Translations under genes and position numbers: made by a program
Source of the DNA: Silene conica
Lineage: Eukaryota > Streptophyta > Magnoliopsida > Caryophyllales > Caryophyllaceae
DNA length: 64,000 nt
Assembly: GCA_029255685.2 (NCBI GenBank)
Contig: CM055315.2
Location: 33,175,501-33,239,500 of the forward strand
Direction: 5' to 3'
Notes under the pieces: model-generated
What the model was told of the DNA's origin: nothing
The model's database searches: none
What the model saw: the letters and a program-made list of their open reading frames with translations, nothing else
Shown here: positions 1-7,974 of the stretch, piece by piece
Position numbering within the stretch: the stretch's first letter is position 1
Layout of the letters: each line of letters begins with the position of its first letter

Positions 1-103
1 ATTTTAATCCAGTCTTACAATTGTTACTCCTATTAACATTATCATGTGTTAGTTTATTAACTTACATAACTTAAAGTTCTCAAATTTGAATGTTATAATT
101 TCC

Positions 104-104
<1 letters not shown>

Positions 105-175
<71 letters not shown>
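105..175. repeat. (TA)n microsatellite
   Basis: An uninterrupted run of about 35 TA dinucleotides in AT-rich sequence. The rest of 1-284 holds no gene that I can see. Confidence 0.97.
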
Positions 176-178
<3 letters not shown>

Positions 179-284
179 AATATATATATAATGGTATTTT
201 ATTATTTCTTTTTTATTTTTAAAAAGTAGACATTTTCAAATAAATAGAATTGATTATATAATAAATAAAATTTATAGTCATCAT

Positions 285-333
285 TAAAAATAAGTGTACA
301 CAACCCCATAATTTTTTACGGGTATTACACTAG
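285..333 (+). mobile_element. Helitron 3' terminus (degenerate)
   Basis: The segment ends in CTAG followed by T. Upstream lies a decayed hairpin (ACCCC..ACGGGT around 302-322) and an 8-nt spacer, the layout of a Helitron 3' end (hairpin, short spacer, CTRR, insertion before T). A better preserved copy lies in opposite orientation at 11297-11345. The two differ mainly at C-to-T type sites, as expected from decay of methylated cytosines. The 5' end is outside the window or not recognisable. Confidence 0.5.
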
Positions 334-593
334 TTAGGTTACTTGTAACATCCCGTATTTTCGTAAAATCTAATTTAAGCGTTTTAAATTATTTTATGTG
401 AATAAATAATATTTTAATAAGTTATTTCGAAAGACTTTAATTTAATAAATAAGATCCGTCTTAAGGACCTCCAGTTCTTAAGACGAATACAACTTGGCAT
501 AGTTAAATATCCGACTCAAGTATTCATTTCCATATCCGTTTCAATAATTGAACCCGTTTCATTTATTCGGAAAGGACGACTCACTTGTTCTTT

Positions 594-599
594 TATAAA
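594..599 (+). promoter_or_regulatory. Putative TATA box of the 5' LTR
   Basis: TATAAA in the context TTTTATAAAC, 250 bp from the LTR start. The same site in the 3' LTR is at 8225-8230. The related element on the minus strand has TATAAA at a similar depth (60066-60071, about 190 bp into its LTR), which supports a promoter role. The transcription start has not been shown. Confidence 0.55.
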
Positions 600-1307
600 C
601 CCTTATGTCGACATAATTGCCTTCAACATTTCATTCTTCCTGCAAACTTAACATTTCTTAAACCTCCATAAAACCTTCACTTCTTTTGCAAAGATCTTCA
701 TCATCCGTTCATCGAATCGCAAAAGTAAGAACATTTCCGGAATCCTCGTTCGATTTCCAAGACATCCATCACTTTCGTTTTTCATTTTGGCAACTTCGAA
801 AAATAGGCTGTTTTGCCTTTAACTCGTTTTTAGTGTCTTTAAATCGTTTTCTTTGTTGTAGGAGTTGGTCTTGACGATCCCGACGTGGACTCTTACGTGG
901 TTGAGGAGGATCAATTGCCGGAATAAGCTAAGAGGTGACGATAATGAGATAACTCGGCCTTTATTGTGTATATTAGCATGCTTGGTGATTTTGATGTTGT
1001 TCTTCTGATTTTATTCAAGTTCTATGATTATTGGACTTAGTGTCATGATTAGGATGTATAATATGTGAAGAATTTATGATCCAAGATGTGGTTATGTGTT
1101 CCTTATTGCATTTTCAGTTTTTCCTAAATTGCGACGGATACTTGTTATTTCCATTTGAGGATTTTTATGGGGATTGTATGCTGATAAGATAGTGATATTA
1201 GATGTGTATGATGTTGGGCAAATCATGCTTGTAGTAATTTCTGAAGTTTACATGTCGATTTATGAAGTTTTGTGAAGTTGGGAAATTGCGTTTTTTCAGC
1301 GACAGGC

Positions 1308-1699
1308 TCTCTGAGCCGGTCGACCGACCGGCCGCCGGTCGACCGGCTGAGAGCGTTTCTTGGGATTTTTGTGTTTTACGCGAGACTTTGAGACCATAGG
1401 AAATAGGTCTCCCAGCCGGCAGACCGGCCGCCTGCCAGCCGGCTGGGAGTGCGTTGTGTTGTATTTTGTAGTTTGGAAAACTTAAGGGTAGTCCCAGCCG
1501 GCAGACCGGCCGCCTGCCAGCCGGCTGGGAGTGCGTTTTTGTCGTTGCGTGTTTTCAAGATTTTAAGGAGGCTGAGTTCCCAGCCGGCCGACCGGCTGCC
1601 TGCCGACCGGCTGGGAGTTCGTGTTTTGTTTCAGAAAAGAAAGAAGAGGCTGAGGTGGTCACCAGCCGGCCGACCGGCTGCCTGCCGACCGGCTGGGGA
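1308..1699 (+). repeat. Five GC-rich hairpin modules in the LTR
   Basis: Five inverted-repeat modules at about 1308-1354, 1409-1449, 1492-1530, 1578-1616 and 1660-1699, separated by 40-60 bp of ordinary sequence. The second has a perfect 12-bp stem (CTCCCAGCCGGC with GCCGGCTGGGAG). The first pairs copies of GGTCGACC. Each would form a stable cruciform or RNA hairpin. The modules stand out sharply from the AT-rich surroundings. Copies in the 3' LTR lie at 8939-9330. Confidence 0.9.
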
Positions 1700-1857
1700 C
1701 TCCTGTAGGCTATTTTGAGTTTTTCGTAATTTGATCGTAACTTTCAAACGGTTTATCGGTTTTACTTGAAACTTGTTTTGTGTACCTTTGACATGTATTT
1801 GAGGTCCTCGGAGGATGGGCAACATTATATTGGGTTCGGGAATATAGTGAGGATAGA

Positions 1858-1897
1858 GACCCCCCGGTCGGGCAACCGAAAGGGAAACCGGCTCTCC
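1858..1897 (+). other. GNRA-tetraloop-like LTR motif, copy 1
   Basis: A 40-nt motif with the small hairpin TCGG-GCAA-CCGA at 1868-1879, flanked by CCCCCC before it and AGGGAAACCGGCTCTCC after it. A second copy at 2728-2767 keeps the flanks but has a different, still paired stem. Repeated in the 3' LTR at 9489-9528 and in the related minus-strand LTR at 57828-57867. Function unknown. Confidence 0.75.
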
Positions 1898-1991
1898 CTC
1901 ATCTTAGTTCTCGAGGTCAATTAAGTGTTGATTAGAAGTTAAAGGTAGAACTATAGAGTAGTTCATAGACTCGAATGATATTGTTTTGATG

Positions 1992-2585
1992 CGTATTAAG
2001 TTATGCGTTAAGATGTCGCCTCTGAACTTAATACGTAGGTTGTTTGTCATGTATAGGGGTATGCGTTGAGTTTTCGCCTCTGAGTTCTATACATGTCTGT
2101 TTGTCGTGTCTGGGACATGCGTTGAGTTTTCGCCTCTGAGTCCAGACATGTATGTGTGATCGCGTCAGGACATGCCTTAAGCTGGCCTCTGAGTCTGACG
2201 AGTAGAGCAACTGCACGACGGGGCAGTCAGGTTGTCATACCTTACCCGGAGTGCAGGTGTTTGGTGCTAGAACATGCGTTGAGTTTTCGCCTCTGAGTCT
2301 AGTATCTTGTGATGTGGTAGGGGAACATGCGTTGAGTTTTCGCCTCTGAGTTCCTTACTTGTGATAGTGATTTGAATGTTAGTCCATGCGTTGAGTTTTC
2401 GCCTCTGAGTCTAATGTTCAGTGATAGCCGGTCCATGCGTTGAGTTTTCGCCTCTGAGTCCTTGCTTGATATTGTGAACTTGGTATTTAGGTTATGCGTT
2501 AAGATGTCGCCTCTGAACCTTTATACTTGCTGATTTATTTAGTACCTAGGTTATGCGTTAAGATGTCGCCTCTGAACCTTTGTAC
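1992..2585 (+). repeat. Array of about ten stem-loops with a conserved loop and variable stems
   Basis: Tandem units share a 22-24-nt core starting ATGCGTTRAG and ending TCGCCTCTGA. On each side is a short sequence that differs between units but pairs with its partner. Perfect stems are CGTATTAAGTT/AACTTAATACG (1992-2002 with 2025-2035) and CATGTATAG/CTATACATG (2049-2057 with 2087-2095). Others at 2107, 2163, 2265, 2317, 2374, 2483 and 2542 pair with few mismatches or with G-T (G-U) pairs. One unit, near 2432-2470, pairs only weakly. The array repeats in the 3' LTR at 9623-10216. Confidence 0.85.
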
Positions 2586-2727
2586 TTGCCGTTTTATATC
2601 TGCTTGCCTTGATGATGGTACAGTGTCAGATATGTCTAGTATGTTCTCGTTGTTATATGGGTTGTGGTTAAATCATCCAAGGCATTGGATGACTCTTAGT
2701 TCGGTTTCATAAATGATTAGATTGAAA

Positions 2728-2767
2728 GACCCCCCGACTGGGTAACCAGTAGGGAAACCGGCTCTCC
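2728..2767 (+). other. GNRA-tetraloop-like LTR motif, copy 2
   Basis: Same motif as at 1858, with stem ACTGG/CCAGT around GTAA at 2737-2750. Relative to copy 1, two stem positions change on both sides and pairing is kept. The 3' LTR copy is at 10359-10398. In the related minus-strand element it is at 57141-57180 and 63802-63841. Confidence 0.75.
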
Positions 2768-3308
2768 TTCTTATCTGTTTATGAAGTTAGTTGAGAGCCG
2801 TGCATGGTAATCGCATGATAGTAAGAGATAAGATGATGAGATGTTTATGCTTCACATGTTGATATATGTTGGAGTATTCTGTATTATTTTATGTGTTACG
2901 TGTTGTCACAAAAGGTGGCTAGGAGAACTCTAGTCACTCCCCACTGATTGTGGCGTACATGTTTTCATGTATGTAGGTACATGCAGGGTTGGAGATCAGG
3001 GTTACAGGAGAGCTAGCGAGTGATGATCCATTCATCAGTTGACTTACCCGTTTACGCTTAGCTAGACTCTTAGACTTTTGTCGTTTACGTTTTGGTGCCT
3101 GTAGGGATGTTCCATCCCAGGCTGTGTATATATTTCATTTCCGCACTTAGAACTGCTACTTATCTATTGTTGTTTATATCAGTTCTGTTTTCAGTTTCAG
3201 TTTAAAGCTTCTCGCATGTTGTTTTATCTTCTAAAAAGTTTTAATTCCGCTGCATTTTTTGGTACTTTTATGTGTTTATATTTCCGCTTTCGCGAGGGGT
3301 TTTACAGT

Positions 3309-3320
3309 TGGTATCAGAGC
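3309..3320 (+). other. Primer-binding site, initiator Met tRNA
   Basis: TGGTATCAGAGC begins 2 nt after the 5' LTR end. It matches the 3' end of plant initiator Met tRNA, the usual plant Gypsy and Copia primer. The 152 bp between here and the gag start are untranslated leader. Confidence 0.95.
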
Positions 3321-3472
3321 ATTATTGCTCCCGACGCACTCATGTGACCCCCAACCTTAACTTGACCAAATAAACAAATAATGAATGAGAGATGGGTAGA
3401 TCTAAGGACTTATTTTGTAGTCTATTTGTGATTGCTAATTGCTAAGCTAATCCTTGTTTTCTCTTTTAAAGG

Positions 3473-6400
3473 ATGGTGAGACCCAGAGCTGCTGATAACA
3501 TTGTGCTGCAAGCAATTCAGCATTTGCTTGAGACTCAGAGACAGCAAGCGGGAAATGTTCCACCTCCTCCACCGCCGGGTGGCGAGACTAATCGTCCGGG
3601 TAGCTTTTCCTGGATTGCCTCTCAGATGTCCCGAAGCCATGTTAGGACCTATGGAGGCGAGGCTGACCCTGTAGCCCTCACAGAGTGGTTTAGAGAGATG
3701 GAAAAGAGCTTCACCTTATACTCAGTCGTTAGGGAGGATAGAGTGCGTTTAGCCGCTCACTTCCTGACATTGGAGGCTGACCGTTGGTGGGCGTTGACTG
3801 GACCTACCGCTGTTCCTGACCCGATGTTCGATTGGGAGGCTTTCAAAGACAGGCTTGAGGCGAGGTTCTACCCCAAGGAGTTGAGATCGCAGAGGTTGAA
3901 AGAATTTATGGATTTGAAGCAAGGGAAGATGACCGTTCAAGAATTCACTGACAAGTTCAACCAGTTAGCTCACTTTGCATCGAGATTTGTTCGTGATGAG
4001 GCTGAGAGGGTGTATTTCTACCGAGGGAAGCTAGGGCCGAGGATTGAGAGTATGGTTCGTCGTGACTCTACTTCTTTTGTGGAGGTTTATGACGATGCTA
4101 TTTGGGCCGAGAGCTCTATTCGTGCCATTGATGCTGAGACCCGTGCCGCTACTTCCAGCTTCACTTCTCACCAGAGATCCGTGTACCAGGGGAAGAGACC
4201 ATTTGTTCCTTCTACTTCTTCGCCTTCTTCTCAGAAGAAGCGTTTTGAGAGGTTCTCTGCTCCGGTTGCTAAGACCACATTTCACACCGACACTGCTTCT
4301 ACTGTTTGCCGCCGTTGTGGTAAACCGCTTCATCCAGGGTTTGATTGCTTCAAGAATGCCTATAAGTGTTATACTTGTAATGGATTTGGGCATAGATCCT
4401 TTGATTGTCCTGTGAAGAATACTGTTCTTGGCAAGGCTGCCACTGCTGCTGCAGCAACCCGAGGAGGAAAGCCGAAGGGGAAGATCTTTGTGATGACTAG
4501 GGCTGAGGCAGAGGCTCATCCAGATATTGTTGCTGGTATCTTTTCTGTTCTTGGCGCTGAGTGCCTTATTTTATTCGATACTGGAGCCTCGTTATCATTT
4601 ATATCGACTCAGTTCGCCGATCGTCTAGCTCTTGAGTCTTCATTGGTAGAGGAGACTTCTATTTCCTTACCTTCTGGAGACGTGTTTTCCTGCTCTTCGT
4701 CCCATAGGGATGTTCCTATTGTTATTGGTCAAGCCACATTTCCTGCGGACTTACTGAGATTTCCTCTCGAGGAGTTTGATATTATCCTCGGTATGGATTG
4801 GTTATCGCGATACCATGCTCGCTTCGAGTGTCGCGACCAAAAAATATGCTTGAGGAATTCTTCAGGAGTTCGTGTTTCCTATAGGGGAACTCGCCCTCAA
4901 AAGGGTGTTCGTGTCATCTCTTCGATGAAAGCTTCTCATCTTCTTAGGAAGGGTTGCCAAGCCTTCCTGTGTGTTGTTACAGCTGCTAAACCATCGCTAC
5001 CGAAGCTTGAAGATGTAGCCATTGTTCGTGAGTATCCAGATGTGTTTCCAGATGACTTGCCAGGGATACCGCCAGAGAGAGATGTGGAGTTTACTATTGA
5101 GCTTGTTCCAGGTACCGGACCGATTTCTAAAGCTCCTTACCGTATGGCTCCGCCAGAGTTGAAAGAGTTGAAGCAACAATTGGAAGAGATGATCGAGAAA
5201 GGTTTCATTAGACCTAGTGCTTCTCCGTGGGGTGCTCCCGTTTTGTTCGTTAAGAAGAAAGATGGTTCCATGAGATTGTGCATTGACTATAGAGAGCTGA
5301 ACCGAGTGACCGTGAAGAATCGATATCCTTTGCCTAGGATAGATGATTTGTTTGATCAGTTGAGAGGTGCTTCTAGGTTTTCTAAGATTGATCTTCGATC
5401 GGGTTATCATCAGATTCCAGTGAGAGAGGCTGATATGGCGAAGACTGCATTTCGTACCAGATATGGGCATTTTGAGTTTGTAGTTATGCCATTTGGGTTG
5501 ACTAATGCACCGGCGATTTTTATGGATCAGATGAACCGTACCTTCAGTGAGTATCTTGACACTTGTGTTGTGGTGTTTATCGATGACATCTTGATATATT
5601 CGAAGACCGATGAGGAACATGCTGAGCATCTTCGATTGATTCTAGGGATTCTGCGCAGACAGAAATGGTTCGCAAAGTTTTCGAAGTGTGAATTTTGGCT
5701 CTCGAAGGTTGCCTTTTTAGGACATGTGATATCCAGCGAGGGTGTGATGGTAGATCCCGCGAAGATAGAGGCTGTGGTTGATTGGGAGAGTCCCAAGGAT
5801 GTTGGAGAGATCCGTAGCTTTTTGGGTTTGGCTGGTTATTATCGTAGATTCGTTGAGGATTTTTCGAGATTGGCTCGCCCGATGACTCAGTTGCTGAAGA
5901 AGGAAGCCAAATTTGTGTGGACCGACAAGTGTGAGAGTTCTTTCCAGGAGTTGAAGACCAGATTGACTTCCGCCCCCGTGTTAGCTTTGCCAGAGATCGG
6001 AGTGGATTTTGATGTGTATTGTGATGCTTCGATGTTAGGACTTGGATGCGTACTGATGCAGAGTGGTAAGGTGATAGCATATTCATCTAGACAGTTGAGA
6101 GTCCATGAGGTGAACTATCCGACACATGACTTGGAGTTGGCCGCAGTTGTTCATGCTTTGAAGATGTGGCGTCATTACCTGATTGGATCTCATTGCCGTA
6201 TTTTCACAGATCACAAGAGTCTTAAGTACATTTTTACTCAGAAAGACCTTAACATGAGACAGAGACGTTGGCTAGAGTTGGTGAAAGATTACGACATCGA
6301 GTTGCTATATCATGAGGGAAAAGCCAATGTAGTTGCTGATGCGCTTAGCCGCAAGACTTCTCACTCGATGAGTGCCATGAGAGTATTGCCTGATGAGTTG

Positions 6401-7909
6401 TGTTCCGAGTTCCGGAAGCTGAGATTAGAGATGGTGGGTAGCGGTTTTGATTGGTTAGCTGCTATGTCTGCCGAGCCGTCCTTATATTGGGAAATTCGCC
6501 GGAGTTTGCCTTCAGATGCCGATTTCAAGAAGTTTGAGGCTAAGATTTCGAGTGGTGTTGCACCTGAGTTGGTGATTGATGCTGATGGTTTCCTTAGGTT
6601 CCGTGGTAGGGTGTATGTTCCGGATGTGCCAGATTTGAGGAAGAAAGTTCTTGATGAGGCTCATTTGTCACCGTACTCCGTTCATCCAGGAGGGGAGAAG
6701 ATGCATAAGGATTTGAGGCTTACGTTTTGGTGGCCTGGTATGAAGAAGGAGATCTTGGATTATGTTAGTAGGTGCTTGACTTGTCAACAAGTCAAGATAG
6801 AGCATAGGAGACCAGGTGGTTTGCTACAGCCGCTTCCCGTTCCTCAGTGGAAGTGGGAGTGCATATCTATGGATTTTGTTACGGCTTTGCCTAAGACTGT
6901 GGGAGGCAAAGATGCGATTTGGGTTGTTGTCGATCGTCTAACTAAGTATGCCAGATTCGTGCCGATCAGAGAGACATGGGATATGGATCGTTTAGCTAGG
7001 GCTTATATTGCTGAGATAGTCCGATATCATGGTGTCCCGAGGGAGATAGTTTCAGATCGTGATCCGAGGTTTTGCTCCAGGTTCTGGAAGGCTTTGCAGG
7101 AGGCTATGGGTAGCCGTTTGTTGATGAGCACTGCTTTTCATGCCGCGACCGATGGTCAGTCCGAGAGGACTATACAGACATTAGAGGATTTGCTCCGTGC
7201 TTGTGCCCTTGATTTTCAGAGTTCTTGGGAGCAGTGTTTGCCGTTGGTAGAGTTTTCTTACAATAACAGTTATCATGCTTCCATTGGTATGGCTCCGTAC
7301 GAGGCTCTTTATGGTAGGAAGTGCCGTAGTCCGATTTGTTGGGATCAGGCTAGTGATGTTCGTGACCTAGGACCGGACCAGTTAGCTGTTACTATTGATC
7401 AGGTTCAGCTTATCAGAGGTAGGATGAAAGCCGCACAGGACCGGCAGAAATCCTATGCTGATGTTCGCCGTAGACCCTTAGAGTTTGAGGTGGGTGATCG
7501 AGTTTTCTTGAGAGTTTCTCCGATGAAAGGCGTCAAAAGGTTTGGAGTTAAGGGTAAGTTGAGCCCTAAGTATATTGGACCTTTTGAGATCGTGAAGAAG
7601 ATTGGTGCTGCTGCTTACCGATTGGACTTGCCTCCTAGTTTGGGCAAGGTTCATAGCGTTTTTCATGTTTCCCAGCTCCGCAGATACATCAGTGACCCGA
7701 GTCATGTTTTGCCTAGAGAGATCGAGAACTTGGAGCCGAGTCTTGCATTCGAGGAGCGTCCAGTGAAGATCCTTGACCGTCAGGATAGGAAGCTTAGGAG
7801 CAAGGTAGTGCCGCTAGTGAAGATCCTTTGGCGTTGCGGTGATGTTGAGGAGCAGACGTGGGAGACTGAGGCATCGATGCGTATCGCGCATCCTTTTCTC
7901 TTCGATTGA
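3473..7909 (+). CDS. Gag-Pol polyprotein of the Tekay element, intact
   Basis: Single frame of 1478 codons. Gag capsid-like domain at about residues 65-220, then two CCHC zinc knuckles (C279/C282/H287/C292 and C299/C302/H307/C312). Aspartic protease at D369-T370-G371. Reverse transcriptase about 560-760, with D640 and the FIDD box D704-D705. RNase H about 845-960 with D851, E888, D913 and D956. Integrase with an HHCC finger (H1064, H1071, C1101, C1104) and catalytic D1134, D1195, E1231. The last 50 or so residues resemble the divergent chromodomain of Tekay elements, thought to guide integration to chromatin. The start is the first ATG after the primer site, and the stop lies 65 bp before the 3' LTR. 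No break or missing catalytic residue is visible. Gag and Pol share one frame, so protease must separate them. Close relatives are likely elsewhere in the genome. Confidence 0.97.
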   Translation: MVRPRAADNIVLQAIQHLLETQRQQAGNVPPPPPPGGETNRPGSFSWIASQMSRSHVRTYGGEADPVALTEWFREMEKSFTLYSVVREDRVRLAAHFLTLEADRWWALTGPTAVPDPMFDWEAFKDRLEARFYPKELRSQRLKEFMDLKQGKMTVQEFTDKFNQLAHFASRFVRDEAERVYFYRGKLGPRIESMVRRDSTSFVEVYDDAIWAESSIRAIDAETRAATSSFTSHQRSVYQGKRPFVPSTSSPSSQKKRFERFSAPVAKTTFHTDTASTVCRRCGKPLHPGFDCFKNAYKCYTCNGFGHRSFDCPVKNTVLGKAATAAAATRGGKPKGKIFVMTRAEAEAHPDIVAGIFSVLGAECLILFDTGASLSFISTQFADRLALESSLVEETSISLPSGDVFSCSSSHRDVPIVIGQATFPADLLRFPLEEFDIILGMDWLSRYHARFECRDQKICLRNSSGVRVSYRGTRPQKGVRVISSMKASHLLRKGCQAFLCVVTAAKPSLPKLEDVAIVREYPDVFPDDLPGIPPERDVEFTIELVPGTGPISKAPYRMAPPELKELKQQLEEMIEKGFIRPSASPWGAPVLFVKKKDGSMRLCIDYRELNRVTVKNRYPLPRIDDLFDQLRGASRFSKIDLRSGYHQIPVREADMAKTAFRTRYGHFEFVVMPFGLTNAPAIFMDQMNRTFSEYLDTCVVVFIDDILIYSKTDEEHAEHLRLILGILRRQKWFAKFSKCEFWLSKVAFLGHVISSEGVMVDPAKIEAVVDWESPKDVGEIRSFLGLAGYYRRFVEDFSRLARPMTQLLKKEAKFVWTDKCESSFQELKTRLTSAPVLALPEIGVDFDVYCDASMLGLGCVLMQSGKVIAYSSRQLRVHEVNYPTHDLELAAVVHALKMWRHYLIGSHCRIFTDHKSLKYIFTQKDLNMRQRRWLELVKDYDIELLYHEGKANVVADALSRKTSHSMSAMRVLPDELCSEFRKLRLEMVGSGFDWLAAMSAEPSLYWEIRRSLPSDADFKKFEAKISSGVAPELVIDADGFLRFRGRVYVPDVPDLRKKVLDEAHLSPYSVHPGGEKMHKDLRLTFWWPGMKKEILDYVSRCLTCQQVKIEHRRPGGLLQPLPVPQWKWECISMDFVTALPKTVGGKDAIWVVVDRLTKYARFVPIRETWDMDRLARAYIAEIVRYHGVPREIVSDRDPRFCSRFWKALQEAMGSRLLMSTAFHAATDGQSERTIQTLEDLLRACALDFQSSWEQCLPLVEFSYNNSYHASIGMAPYEALYGRKCRSPICWDQASDVRDLGPDQLAVTIDQVQLIRGRMKAAQDRQKSYADVRRRPLEFEVGDRVFLRVSPMKGVKRFGVKGKLSPKYIGPFEIVKKIGAAAYRLDLPPSLGKVHSVFHVSQLRRYISDPSHVLPREIENLEPSLAFEERPVKILDRQDRKLRSKVVPLVKILWRCGDVEEQTWETEASMRIAHPFLFD

Positions 7910-7939
7910 GGTATAGTATATAGATTTATATCCGTTCGA

Positions 7940-7974
7940 GTTTCGAGGACGAAACTTTTTGAAGTTGGGGTGAT
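7940..7974 (+). other. Conserved hairpin and polypurine tract before the 3' LTR
   Basis: GTTTCGAGGACGAAAC (7940-7955) is a perfect 6-bp stem with an AGGA loop. It is followed by the purine-rich GAAGTTGGGGTGAT ending at the LTR, the likely plus-strand primer. The same hairpin and a similar tract precede the 3' LTR of the minus-strand relative (60282-60297 and 60262-60272). Confidence 0.8.

Larger units (their letters stand above)
344..3306 (+). repeat. 5' LTR of the Tekay element
   Basis: The 2963-bp LTR runs TGTAAC..TTTTACA. A TATA box lies 250 bp in. If it is used, most of the LTR is transcribed as R-U5 and forms a structured leader of about 2.7 kb. In order it holds five GC-rich hairpin modules (1308-1699), a GNRA-type motif (1858-1897), an array of about ten stem-loops (1992-2585) and a second GNRA-type motif (2728-2767). 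Short ATGs inside it sit within the repeats and do not look like genes. Confidence 0.97.

Noticed and set aside
1449-1718. Plus-strand frame with PAGRPAAC repeats in the LTR (also at 9080-9349, with minus-strand partners)
   Set aside because: It is the translation of the GC-rich hairpin modules; frames open on both strands over the same repeats show it is composition, not a gene.
1858-1897. Possible hammerhead or other known ribozyme, because of the GAAA/GCAA-like loops in an LTR
   Set aside because: The hammerhead core CTGATGA is not present near the motif in either LTR, and I could not match another known ribozyme.
4031-6086. Long minus-strand and shifted-frame ORFs inside the Tekay gag-pol
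   Set aside because: Shadow frames of the 1478-codon gag-pol; no independent domain.
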